DNA of 64,000 nt from the NCBI RefSeq assembly GCF_030269925.1, contig NC_085116.1:1116001-1180000 (forward strand), written 5' to 3'. A program made the translations under genes and the position numbers. Source of the DNA: Bombyx mori. Lineage: Eukaryota > Arthropoda > Insecta > Lepidoptera > Bombycidae. Below, piece after piece: positions 43,093-54,560 of the stretch. Positions within the stretch are counted from its first letter, which is position 1; each line of letters opens with the position of its first letter. Under the pieces are notes generated by a model. It ran no database searches. It saw only the letters and a list, made by a program, of their open reading frames with translations, and was not told the origin of the DNA.

Positions 43093-43816
43093 GTAAGAGG
43101 GTATTGATTGATGAATGCCTACCTATATTAACTTACGATAAGAATGCTTGACCACACGTCTAAATCAGTGAGCCATTGGGCTGTTTATCATATGAAGTGA
43201 ATAGAAAATCGTATGAAAAATGTGATTTAAACATTTAAGCATTTTTTATGTATTCTTGCATGAGTTTACATTTCAATTGCCGTTAACTCTTTTACAATGG
43301 GGTCTTACTGAAAAGTATTTTTAACAGGTACATACATTTAAGTAAATTATTTGAGCCGCTTAACGATAGAACGCTGCGACTTAACATGAAATATTTATTA
43401 CGCTGTTCAATACCAATATTAACATAATGTAATTAATTAGTAAATTCGTGACATTTAATTACATTTTAAAACATATGAACATTTAATTACTACCTATACG
43501 TGTTGTATTATTATCACTTTATAATTTATTCGTCTGAGGATAATAAAACATTATACAATTGTTCGAAGGCTGAGTGTCGTCGCAGTGATGGCTGACAGTC
43601 AGCCCCTTAAATTATTGCTTGGTCAGAACGAGTTTGAGCAGCTGAACAATTATTGTCTCGACGCCAATCGATTCTCTGACGTTCTGAAAACATAATATCT
43701 TCGTCTACGCTCTGAATATTTGTCTATTTAAGTTTGAATTCGCTTCAGACCTTTTTAAAGGAGTCACTATTAGATGTACTCGTAGAGTATAATAGATTTC
43801 TTAAGGTTTTTAAAAC
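43093..43816. other. Unassigned AT-rich DNA
   Basis: No gene or repeat recognised. Confidence 0.45.
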
Positions 43817-44057
43817 TACAATCACGTCGCGTTAACTGGTCCTGTGCTAAGTTCATAAAGAACTTGTGTTACAGGTACCAGATAACGGAAATAAATGAAA
43901 GATTTTTATTATACACATACATATATTTAATATACATCCATAACCCTGGAAAAATCATTTAATATTTATCATACAAATATCTTCCCTTGGCGGGATTCGA
44001 ATCCGCGACACCCTTGTGTAGTGACCATGTCACTTACCACTACACCAGACGGTCGTT
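43817..44057 (-). mobile_element. tRNA-like SINE, second family, copy 3
   Basis: gcgttaactggtcctgtgct, ccataaccctgg, B-box region gcgggattcgaatccgcgac and the end ccagacggtcgt. The tail microsatellite is missing on the left. Confidence 0.85.
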
Positions 44058-45104
44058 TGATTTGAATTGGCTGAATTTTAATGCATTGGCACGTGCTTCT
44101 TTCAAAAAACAATTGAATTATGAAAGCAAATAAACAGTAGTATCATCTATTGAGAATAAATATAAACTCGGCGATTTTAAGTCGACAATTGACGGTGCAC
44201 TCAAGAGTCGAGCCGTCAGCATTACTGAACAAAAGTGTCCCGCTATCGGGCTGAGTGATGGGCCCCACCGACCCCGCCGTTGAGTAAATAGCCAGATCCG
44301 GATCACACAATAAATGATTTACTTTCAGGTCGCTGTAATAAGTAGAGTGATGTCGAGTCGACGCCTGGTCATTTGTCTCCCACTCGGCTGTGGAGGGTTG
44401 AACAGATGTTTTTTCTTTTTCGTTTTTTCGTTTTTCTTTCAGGAACGCGAACGTAACAAGTGGGGTCGGAAATCTTTGGTTAATGTTTAGATTGTTACAA
44501 TTGGTTAGATTTTTGTTTTGCGTTAGAAAATTAGGTATCTTTGATAGATCAAAACTTCATTTTGATTAAAAGAAAAACATTATCGTGCTCTTTCTATGAG
44601 GTTTAATACGTAGCACTGTAATCCATTTATTATTATTAACAATACTTAAAAATGTAAGTTTTATAAAATTTATTGAAACTTAGTATTCAAACTTACGATT
44701 AATGTGTAACAAGAGTCGCTTTATCGCGATAAAAGTAAAAGTATATCAGTCTTCGTCTTGTAAGCTCTCCTCTCAATCGCGTCGATTCGTTTCCCAGTTG
44801 CTGAGTGATATAAGGACAAACCAACAAGCTTCTTATTTTACTACAACTAAATAATTTGTAATTTTAATGTTGTGTGCTACAATAGCTTTAGTACTAGAAA
44901 CACTTAGTTCAGTATTGTCGTAATATGTTAATATTTCAATTGAATTTGGTAACAATAATTAATACTCAGACTTTTGTTAATACAATTAGTAATTAAATGA
45001 CATAGATTGAAAACAGATATTCGGAATACACTGAACACTTAGAGAGGAGCTAATGGCTTACCGGGTTCTAAGCCGTTACTGGAGCTCATGCTCACTAAGT
45101 CACT
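44058..45104. other. Unassigned DNA
   Basis: No gene recognised. 44180-44300 is more GC-rich but shows no domain or second copy. Confidence 0.4.
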
Positions 45105-45262
45105 CGCGATTTCGATCCAGTAGTAGTAGTAGATTAAGCAAAGCACTGTTCTTGCTAAAGCAGTTAGTAAATTCTTTCAGGGTGATCACCGTGCTCGCTC
45201 TCAAGTCAGGATGAAGCCAGAATAGCCACTTGAGGCTACTGGGGGTTAGGTAGTTTAAAAAA
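45105..45262 (+). mobile_element. LINE 3' end (family B), decayed
   Basis: gcgatttcgatccagtagta, agcaaagcactgttcttgct, cagaatagccacttgaggct, ending gggttaggtagtttaaaaaa. The gta triplet near 45121 is expanded. Confidence 0.65.
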
Positions 45263-45531
45263 TAAATAATCCGATACACGTCACTGCGTGAATACCATCA
45301 CCAACTTACTTACTTAACTATCGGCGACGAACCCCATCAAGTTGGCCGTAAGTTATTCTGTAGAGGCAATAAAAAAAACCACAATATTACTAATCTAAAT
45401 TTTTCGACCCCTTTTTAACTTTTACATTAGTTTCACATTGTTGTCCTTGGCTGTTACAAATAATCCGAGTAAGTTATACATAGTTAGTAATAATCACTGA
45501 AATTTTAGTTTCATTACATAACATACTCAGG
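45263..45531. other. Unassigned AT-rich DNA
   Basis: No gene or repeat recognised. Confidence 0.4.
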
Positions 45532-45806
45532 ATGCACCGGTGTTCGAATCTCGCAGGCGGGTACCAATTTTTCTAATGAAATACGTACTTAACAAATGTT
45601 CACGATTGACTTCCACGGTGAAGGAATCGTGTAATAAAAATCAAACACGCAAAATTATAATTTGCGTAATTACTGGTGGTAGGACCTCTTGTGAGTCCGC
45701 ACGGGTAGGTACAACCACCCTACCTATTTCTGCCGTGAAGCAGTAATGCGTTTCCGTTTGAAAGGTGGGACAGCCGCAGCTTAGCTCGTCCACCCATCTA
45801 AGCAAT
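45532..45806 (+). mobile_element. Bm1-type SINE with an internal deletion
   Basis: Starts at the B-box region (gatgcaccggtgttcgaatc), so it lacks the A-box head. It runs to gaaaggtgggacagccgcag, then jumps to cttagctcgtccacccatct, losing roughly 100 bp of the usual 3' body. Confidence 0.88.
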
Positions 45807-46237
45807 AAAAAAGAAAACTCACTTTATGAATCAGTCTTTATTTTTATAAAATTATGTTTTCAAAGTTAACATACCAAAGGGAGCGTATGAAAGACATCTT
45901 CAACTTTCATATATTGAAGTCTGATCGATAAATCTGTTCATTCGGCATCTGTCGTGTCTGAAGTCTGATGGATGTCGGGGCATATGTCCATTACAAAGCC
46001 CGGGTGCACTACACAAAGAACGCCAACTTGTTAATAGGATCATTAATCAAATTTTATGCGATTTTTGGCTTAATGGTGTCGTAGTTTTGGGGGTAGTTTT
46101 TTTGTTAAAGCGTAGATGTACGAGCGAGTCCGCGTCCGCGGCTCACTTGATCGTACGCGGTCATCAGAGACCTTAGGATGTCATTAGTTTGCGGGTAGCC
46201 GAAATGAGAACGGAATTAAAGACAACTATGTACTGGG
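45807..46237. other. Unassigned DNA
   Basis: No gene or repeat recognised. Confidence 0.4.
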
Positions 46238-46425
46238 CTTCGATTTTTTTTATTGCATTTGTAGGCAGACGAGCATACGGCGCACCTGGTTAGTGGTTAC
46301 CATCGCCTATGGACTTCAGCAATGCCAGGGGCAGAGCCAAGCCGCTGCCTTTTTTTTTTTTTTTAACGCTGCCTTCCCTTAAGTACTCTCCACAAGCCTC
46401 GTTTGAAGAAGGATATGTCAATCGA
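46238..46425 (-). mobile_element. LINE 3' end (family C) with a pure T-run insertion
   Basis: tattgcatttgtaggcagac, gagcatacggcgcacctggt, gacttcagcaatgccagggg, then ctccacaagcctcgtttgaa. The same family is at 52068-52215 in the opposite orientation. A (T)15AA block at 46350-46366 is flanked by CGCTGCC on both sides. Confidence 0.8.
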
Positions 46426-46475
46426 TATTGAATATAAATATACTAATAATTCACACTTTTTTAAGAATGAAAGAT

Positions 46476-46528
46476 CACTAGTGGTCCGGGGGCCTTTCTG
46501 ATTTCACCAGGGCAGGTTGGCGAGTGGC
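46476..46528 (-). mobile_element. LINE family A end fragment
   Basis: tcactagtggtccgggggcc and tttcaccagggcaggttggc match the antisense 3' terminus of family A. Confidence 0.6.
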
Positions 46529-46796
46529 TTTAGACTAAGTTGGAGAATTATTATTAAAAAATAGTTTTTTTTTCGCTGAGTTCGCAGTAAATAAATAAGG
46601 AGAACGGTCGGTAAGATTGATAAGCTTAAAAATTATAAAAAAAAAAACAATCCGCTTGACATACCTGATGATGACAGATCGCAAGCGGACATCTAGTGAG
46701 CTCTGCGCGGGACAGCGACAGATATAAACCCGTCAATCAACGTGACGTTGACAGGTCAAAGCATTTCAGTACTTTGATCTGTATTGTTTAATCTAA
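46529..46796. other. Unique DNA with a hairpin
   Basis: TCCGCTTG (46651-46658) and CAAGCGGA (46682-46689) form an 8-bp stem with a 23-nt loop; it could be chance. No gene recognised. Confidence 0.4.
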
Positions 46797-47228
46797 TCTA
46801 TATATTAATACGTGAAGCAAAAACTTTGAACCCCTTTTACGAAAATCGCGCGGACGGAGCAGTATTAAATTTCCCACACTTATAGACAATATAGAGAAGA
46901 ATTTTAATATTTTTTTAAATTATGCATAAAAAAGACATTAAATCAATAAAAAACAATCATTACACACACTATCATGTATTTGACACACACACGCATGCAT
47001 ACTACATATTTGTTTATTGTCAAACTTTTCTTATTGACTAAAGTCTGTGGTCAAATTGAGAATAGATTAAATATTGTTTTGTCTGTATTAATATTTGTCT
47101 GTAGTGTAGTCTTGGCAAAGTCTGTGATTATAGAAGTTTAATAGTCTTTGACAATAGAACAATGATAGTGTACAAACTTATAATTTCAATTAATTACAGT
47201 CGAATTTCGACTAGCGTGGGACCACTAG
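46797..47228 (+). mobile_element. Non-autonomous Helitron-like element, copy 4
   Basis: Host A, then TCTATATATTAATACGTG. The 3' end has AGTCGAATTTCGACTAGCGT, gggacc, ACTAG and host T. 432 bp with an intact terminal hairpin. Confidence 0.82.
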
Positions 47229-47330
47229 TATAATTAAAAACCCTTTATCAGTTATTACACGCAAAAAACTCGTCTCAGAGGTGTTCGAAGACTTTTTACA
47301 ATACAAAGAAAGAATACCTACTTTTTAATT

Positions 47331-47752
47331 TTTTTTATTACTTAAGTGGTTGGGTGAGCTCACGGCCCCCCTGGTGTTAAGTTGCTACCGGAGTCCATAG
47401 ACATCTACATGCCTATGGGCTCTGGTAACCACCACCAACCACAACGTAAATGCCGCCACCCACCTTGAGACATGAGTTCTAAGGTATCTGCCTCACAGCT
47501 AAAATAGGCAGGCAGGGTGGTGGTACCTATCCGTGCGGACTCACAAGACGTCCTACCACCAGTAATGACGCAAATTATAATTTTGCGGGTTTGATTTTTA
47601 TTACACGATGTTATTCCTTCACCATAGAAGTCAATCGTGAACTTTATTAAGTATTTCATTAGAAAAATTGGTACCCACCTGCGGGATTCGAACAGCGGTG
47701 TATTGTAAGATACGAATGCATCGGACGTCTTATCCTTTAGGTCAAGACGACT
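47331..47752 (-). mobile_element. Full-length Bm1-type SINE with a small insertion
   Basis: Reversed tail tattacttaagtggttgggt to head tcctttaggtcaagacgac. Near 47409 an extra segment (gcctatgggctctggtaacc) reads like a reversed piece of the same SINE, a local inverted duplication. About 50 bp are missing around 47485. The 150-codon minus-strand frame across it is SINE sequence, not a gene. Confidence 0.88.
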
Positions 47753-48051
47753 TTGTGGTAGTGTTACTGTTAGCTTGGGTCGTGGCACAATACTGTCCTG
47801 CCAAAAGTGGGCAAACCTGGTGCAATCACGCATCATGACGTCAATACCGCCGTCCACCTCATTAGATCGAGTTAGGACGAAGTCTTAATTGTATGGTAGA
47901 CTGCTTGTAGGCCGACAGAAGTAGGATGCGAAGTGACTCAAAATCCTCCCTAACATCGCCAATTACGTTAATTACTACAATTTTGCAGTTTTAATTTTAA
48001 AATAAGGAATAAAATTGTATAATAAAAATCAAAACCTGTCAATAACTTATT
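47753..48051. other. Unassigned DNA
   Basis: No gene or repeat recognised. Confidence 0.4.
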
Positions 48052-48290
48052 TTGCGTAATTGGTAGGGCGACTTGTAGGCCCGCACGGGTAGGTACCACC
48101 CACCATTGCCTTTTTCTGCCGTAATGTGTTCCGGTTTGAAGGGTAGGGCAGCAATTTTACTGAAGAACCGAGACTTAGAACTCATGTCTCAAGGTGGGCG
48201 ATGGCATTGACATTTTTGATGTCTATAGGCTCCGGTGACCACATAACACCAGGTGGGCCGTGAGCTCGTCCATCCAACGCATCAATAGAA
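48052..48290 (+). mobile_element. Bm1-type SINE, 5' truncated, diverged
   Basis: gcccgcacgggtaggtacca, ggtttgaagggtagggcagc, catgtctcaaggtgggcgat, ccaggtgggccgtgagctcg, tail catcaatagaagaaaa. Confidence 0.85.
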
Positions 48291-49631
48291 GAAAAACTCC
48301 TTCGCCGTAGAATAATACTAATTGCAAATAGCTTTTTTCTGATAAAAAATGCTCTGCCGTCTTTTCAACGCCAGCATAGTCCCCTAATCGCATTACACTT
48401 ATATAAACACAACGGGCGTCTTGACTAATGGCCCATTGACGCTCCAAACGCCCAATTATGCCAATTATATAATTGACCAAAAGAATAATACGACCTCACA
48501 TCACAAGTCGGGCTGCGACATTACTTACTTTAAAATATCCTATGTTCTCTAGGAACATTCGACGTTTGCGGAAGACGGTCCGTAACATGATATTTAAATA
48601 AAATCCCACAAAAAAAACTTTCCGTCTCTTCGACTTCAACTCGTAACACTTGACGGTGATGGAAGACAGTTGACAGATCAGTCGGACGCGCGCCGGGCCG
48701 TGGGGGGAGGGGGGAGGTGCGTCGAATATATTCCTCTCCATCAATCCGAAGTGACAGTGACGGGTTGCACAGAACGTCTTGGGTATTTTCGACCGATCGT
48801 TTTAGTTCTGTTTTGAAGGGTTAGGGCTTATTAGAAATATATTATTGCAGTGCAATGTCGTCTTGCGTTAAGTAAAACGTAGCATTGTTTACTCAGAATT
48901 TGTGAGTAGGGATCTCTTTTTAGCCCTTCAAAGCTGATGAGCATAAATAACAACTGACGGTGAGCGATACCGTCGTTAACAAAACAAAGTTATAAACTTA
49001 ATAATTTATCACAAATCTGATCTTATTGTTTCGGCAAATGGGTTTCATTTCCTTATTAATTTTCTTTAATAGATCGAGTAAATTAAAATACGCTTGCGTT
49101 TTTCATAAAGAGTGTAATAATTGGAATAAGTAAAAACAATGACAGACACAAGTGACACAATGACGGTAGTCCATTAGTCATACATAAAAAAAATCAAATT
49201 ATTAATTAATTCTTAAGGCTTAACGTTTATCGCGCGAACACTTGTAAATACAAATGAGTCAATAAATAACAATAATTGATGTATACAGATTTAGGACATT
49301 TACGTCTGAAGCCAAGGTTTGAATGTCTAAGCTGACAGGCCAGAATTAAGATTATGACAATAATTCTAGGTTAAACCTAAGCTAAATCCAAATGTTTTGT
49401 TTTTACTGCCCACTACTGCCGTACGTATCACACTATACTGCTTATTACTGACAGGCGGGAGGGTATTTGAATGCATTAGGGACCGGCAGTCATGTCTCGT
49501 GGGAAGCTGTAATTGCTTATGTGAATTACATATACGAGCTCAAATACCCATTTAGTCATATAAAAACGTATGAGTGATAGTCATAGCAGTTAAAAATAGA
49601 AAAGACTCAACGTCTGTCCACAACCTGCCTA
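48291..49631. other. Unassigned DNA with a GC-rich patch
   Basis: 48650-48760 is GC-rich (gcgcgccgggccgtgggggg, then aggggggaggtgcg) and contains one TGACAG; it could be a promoter or regulatory patch. No coding evidence. Confidence 0.4.
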
Positions 49632-49880
49632 TAAAGAATATTGCGGTATTTTGGTCATGTTGCACGCAGGGATACCGGCACTTTGGAACGCCTTGTAGTG
49701 ACCGGTAAAATCGGGGAAAAGACCTAGGGGTAGAGGTCCCGAACGATGGTCGGACCAAATAGCGGAGGAACTGAAAATACTTATCCGCGACGCACTCCAC
49801 TAAGCTACAGAATGGGATCGATGGAGACAGCTAGTTGACGGAATCTGACGGAGTCACGATCCTCAATGAGGGACCCATTG
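49632..49880 (+). pseudogene. LINE ORF2 C-terminal remnant
   Basis: The + strand encodes RYFGHVARRDTGTLERLVV followed by TGKIG, then, after a frameshift near 49713, KRPRGRGPERWSDQIAEEL and DRWRQLVDGI before stops. This is the conserved RPRGRxPxRWxDQ C-terminal module of insect endonuclease-reverse transcriptase LINEs. Frameshift, several stops and loss of the catalytic core make it non-functional. A (GA)n run follows at about 49879-49897. Confidence 0.82.
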
Positions 49881-50151
49881 AAGAGAGAGAGAGAGATAGT
49901 CATAGAACTTAGTAGCAAAACAACAGAATGTAATGTAACATTGTAAATGTGAACGCTCGTATTTTTGTTTCTCAATTACGCAAAGACGTCTGAAGGGAAT
50001 TTTTGGGTAATTTTGCACAAAGATATTTTGTGATTGGGAATGGACACATAGGTTACTTTTTGTTATGGAACATGACCCGGGAAACGCCAAGTATATCTGC
50101 TATAATACGATAGTTTGGTTCTTGGTTTCATTTACTAATATATCTTTTTAT

Positions 50152-50392
50152 TTTATTGCCTCGGCGTATGGACGAGCTCACAGCCCACCCTGGTGTTAAG
50201 TGGTTACTGGAACCCATAGACATCTACAACGTAAATGCACCACACACTTTGAGATATAAGTTCTAAGGTCTCAATATAGTTACAACGGCTGCCCCACCCT
50301 TCAAACCGAAATGCATTACTGCTTCACGGCAGAAATAGGCGGGGCGGTGCTACCTACCCGTGCGGACTCACAAGAGGTCCTACCACCAGTAA
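50152..50392 (-). mobile_element. Bm1-type SINE, 5' truncated
   Basis: Tail variant tattgcctcggcgtatggac, then cacagcccaccctggtgtta and the usual blocks to caagaggtcctaccaccagt. Confidence 0.88.
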
Positions 50393-51727
50393 TAACCAAT
50401 CGATTGGTACTTTATGGACACAGAGAGTGACATAATCGATCCTTTATCTCGGGTAAACTCCACGTTCTCTTTTTTTTCTGATTAACAAATAAACACCAGT
50501 GAAATAGCACGTCTAATAGTTTTATAAAATATTACATCGAATTTCACGATATTGATTTTACGTCAATAGGCATTGAGGCAGGTTGAGGCCTGTCTGAGTG
50601 TTGATTGATGGCTGACACAACGCGACCCTCCCGCTATTTATTCAAAATGAAAAGCTCGGGAATATTGATTGGTTCACGCCACCAAACTTACTGGTCGTAC
50701 TTAGTTTCTGTTCGTAGTATTGTGAGCCCGGATAGGCGCCATCCTCCTGTTAATTGCTGCTTCGAATGCTATGGCACTGCTGGTTAATGTAAGATACCCT
50801 CTTAGGAGCGTAAATAACTGCGCAGCGTAATATGTTTGATACTTGTTATCTTATTTTAAGATAGAAGTAGACAACCATTTCGAATTCGCCATAAAATTTT
50901 CTATGAGTTAATAAAATTTTATCCAGAATAGAAGTGAAGGTCAATTGGTTTTGATTTAGCTCACGGACGCACCGCTAATATCTAAGGCTATTGAACTAAT
51001 GCGATAATAGTTGGTATTAGTGTACAATATTATATAGGAAAACAAAGGAAAGGCTGCTTTTGAAACAATTACAATTAAATGACTCAGTTATATACTACAT
51101 CCATTTTTGAGAAATATTTATAAAAAAAAAAACCTAAGAGTCTCTGCATTGATTGTCATTTAAAAAATATTTACGAATAATTATTGTATTTATATAATTT
51201 GAAACAAAGTTTACCTTCCCAATCACATCATAATACATATTTTTAAGCTTTTATACTCTTGGAATTGAATTAAAAAACATTTTAAACTTTGTTCACTCGT
51301 TTTTACTCAAATAAGTATTATAAAATCCCACAGATATACCTAGCAGAAGCTTATAAAATACTACATAATGGTTATTTAAAATGGAACTAGGAAGAAGAAT
51401 TAGGAAGGATTATGATACCTGCCGACTCCTATTCGCATCACCACGATTATTACACATACACATGTACTCGAAGCAAAATGATATGTTTTTGTTCATCTTG
51501 TACATATTTAATTTTTCGTCTTAAATCTGTTTTATATCACAGATGGTCACGTAAGACAGCGTGCAAGAGGATAGTTCTGGAAGACGCAGCGGCTGCACAC
51601 ACAACTAGCCGGATGTAATTAGAAAATAATAAATAGTAACGAAGCTATAAATCAAATACTTTGTGGGTGTGATCATCTAGTGAGGATGAGAGTGAGTATT
51701 TTGTGCAATGCTACACCGAATCTAGTG
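50393..51727. other. Unassigned AT-rich DNA
   Basis: No gene or repeat recognised. Confidence 0.45.
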
Positions 51728-52050
51728 TATAGATTTTTTTCTCCTGCCTATGCTGATAGCCTTGAGAGGCTATTTTAGCTTCTCCTTGACGTGTAGGCGA
51801 GCTCACGGGGCTCAAACCGGGAGTGTTACTAACACTGGCCCTAGCCAGAGCAGTGCTTCGCAGAATATACCACCGCATCGGAAACGCGACCCACTGAGAA
51901 GATCCGGTGAGAAACTCAGTGGGCTGTGTCTTTGGGTTAATTCGCTCGTCGAGCCCTTCGTCGCAAGCGACGGGTTCGGTGAGGACGGTGACCGGTGCTT
52001 GTGGTACCTAAAAGCACTATTAATGGATCGGGAGGATCCGTAATGACGTG
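51728..52050 (-). mobile_element. LINE 3' end (family B)
   Basis: Reversed poly(A), cctgcctatgctgatagcct, ggcgagctcacggggctcaa, gatccggtgagaaactcagt, gcgacgggttcggtgaggac. The right boundary is approximate. Confidence 0.8.
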
Positions 52051-52067
52051 TTTAGGGTGACACTTTG

Positions 52068-52215
52068 CCATGTCTTTCAAACGAGGCTTGTGGAGAGTAC
52101 TTAATGGTAGGCAGCGGTTTGGCTTTGCCTCTGGCGTTGCTGAAGTCCATGGGTGACTGTAACCACTCACCATCAGGTGGGCCGTATGCTCGTCTGCCTA
52201 CAAGGGCAATAACAA
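52068..52215 (+). mobile_element. LINE 3' end (family C)
   Basis: tctttcaaacgaggcttgtg, gagagtacttaatggtaggc, gttgctgaagtccatgggtg, accatcaggtgggccgtatg, ending tacaagggcaataacaaaaa. Abuts the antisense family B copy head to head. Confidence 0.8.
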
Positions 52216-54475
52216 AAAAGATGAGGAATGACATCAATGGTTTCAAAGGTCATAGTTTCCGGCAATTGTTTGGTCGGACCCTTTAATCTGAGATAAGATA
52301 AGCATCAAGATTCGCTCTATTGTTTATATTCCGTGAGTCCGTAATCACAAGTCAGCTGTCTCAGTCGCTTTCGCGTGTCATCTGTTCTTACAATTATGTT
52401 ACGACTACATTGCATGCAAGAAAATAGTGAAAGAGCTTTAATAAAAACATTATTTTTCTTTTAATGTTAAGTACATTAAACTATTAACTACTAATGTGAT
52501 TGACGATTCAATTAAGTTCAATTCGATTTAAAAAGAGCATATTTGATTAGTATTTCCTGTCATATTCAAATGCGCTTGTTGTTCAAGGGCAGTACTTGCC
52601 TCTCCTATCGACTGAGTTAAAAGTTCAATTCAACTTTAAATAATATGACGACGCTTGCAGCTGAAAGTAAGTATTGTACTTTTTGACGAAGCATGTTGCT
52701 GATAACTTTATTTCTGTAATCTGACGAAGCATGTTGCGGATAATAACATGTACTTTTAGGTTAGGAATATTGTGTTCTTTTTTTATAATAAATAAATTAA
52801 TTATGTGAAAACTTTAAATAATTAGTTGGGTACTTTTAATTAACTCACGGAATTTTTAGGGTCTCTGTTTTTTAGAATGTCGTTTCTCTTTTCTACCACC
52901 AGACCACCATCCAACGGAGAAAAGTTTATTTCTACCACCCACAATTACTATGGTTTTCGACAGTGGCATTTAAGGTATAACTTTTGTCAAGTATCTTTCC
53001 ACAGAGTAGCAATCCAAATTGTTCCTTGTTGTCACACGTCGTTTTTAAACAAGGTTTGAAGCGGTAGGCGACGGGTCGGCTATGTCCTTGCCATTGCTGT
53101 TATTATCCTTCCGATGCCAACTATATACAATCAAGCTGGCTTCGTACTTGCCTGCTTAATTACAAACTAAATCTATCAATAAGTCAATTCCGAAATCTTT
53201 CAATTTCAGTTTTTTAATGTAATATTAAATGTTTATAGCCTTATTCAAATGACCGTTGATCGATTGGCTTTGGCGTTAAAGAATTATATAAAGTACGCTT
53301 TATTATACGCCAATGTATAATAAACACAAAGGAAAAATCCATATATAATTATTTACTTTCATATTTTCCACATGAGAAAGGAATGAAATATACGACACAT
53401 ATATATGTGTTGTACCCCGTACACGAAAACATAACTAATTTCTCCGTTGTTTTAAATTTATCAGTCACAGGTTTGGACGAATAATATACAAATAAATATA
53501 GCTTCTCAAATTTATCTACGGACTCGGAGTGAAAGTGCAAAAATAAAACTTGTCCCCTTTAAAATAAGTTCGAGTGCGTCCCTGTACATTGTCCCTGAAA
53601 TATGAGTGGTACAGTCACCGCCAACAGTGATTGATGTCCGCTGACTGACGTGTGCACGAAAGTGGGGTGCGGCGTTATCGGCACAGAGCTGAGTCATAAG
53701 CGGCAGCGTTTATTGTATATAATTAACAATAAATTGTCGGTGTATGTTTTATTGAATCGCCTTCGTTATAGGTTGCGATAAGATAATCTTTTACTATCTA
53801 GAATGTTATGGGTTAGGTATGTGAACTATAGGTTTTCCGGTATAGTAAATACAAGTCCGTCGTTCGATGGTAATTTGTTTTGCTTTAATAAGAAGTATTT
53901 TTACATTATTTTATACAGTTAAGAACTACAAAACGAAATGTTAAAGGCTAATTAAAAAAATATTCAAATCGCTTCCTCTCGTGAATGTTTCTTATACATT
54001 AAGGGTAGTTATAGGAAAGTAAGCGCGGCCATTACCGCGGTGACCTGGACTCTTTTAGTTTCAATTTTCGAACCAGTATCGATTTCCCTTTATTTGACGT
54101 GGCTTTAGTTTCATTTAACGAAGCTTAATTGAATATTTTTTAGCAGTGACAATGTTAATGGTCATTCTAGTGTTACGTCGAACTTTATTGACCCGGAAAA
54201 GAGAAGCGAGGTCATTGCAATGATGCTGATGTCCAGATATGTCCATGTTTAGTTTTAGATGTGCGTTTAAGGCATTTTAGGTAAGTGGTTATGCATCAGA
54301 TTCTTCCAGCATATATATGATTTAAATGTTTTAATCTTTGGGGGCTTAATTAATGGTCACGATGTCGCCCTGTAATTCTACTTACAATATTAGGCTTATC
54401 AATTAACATACAAACAACTACAATTCGATAATAAGGCTAGAAGACATTGCCCGATGTTCTTTGAGTGCCCTGCGA
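52216..54475. other. Unassigned AT-rich DNA
   Basis: About 2.3 kb with no gene recognised. 53055-53130 may be a decayed LINE family C trace. 53510-53720 is slightly GC-richer. Confidence 0.45.
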
Positions 54476-54560
54476 GGTGTAATGACCTCGTAAGTGGTTA
54501 CCGTTGTCCATAAAGGCACGTAGCAAGGCCACTGGCTATCAGCTAAGGACTCTGTTTATA
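54476..54560 (-). mobile_element. Decayed LINE family C trace
   Basis: cgtaagtggttaccgttgtc, cataaaggcacgtagcaagg resembles the reversed family C end at low identity. Confidence 0.35.

Noticed and set aside
47405..47857. 150-codon minus-strand frame
   Set aside because: It translates a reversed Bm1 SINE and flanking DNA.
48685..48720. G-quadruplex in the GC-rich patch
   Set aside because: Two G6 runs separated by single A residues could form one only with very short loops; too weak to list.
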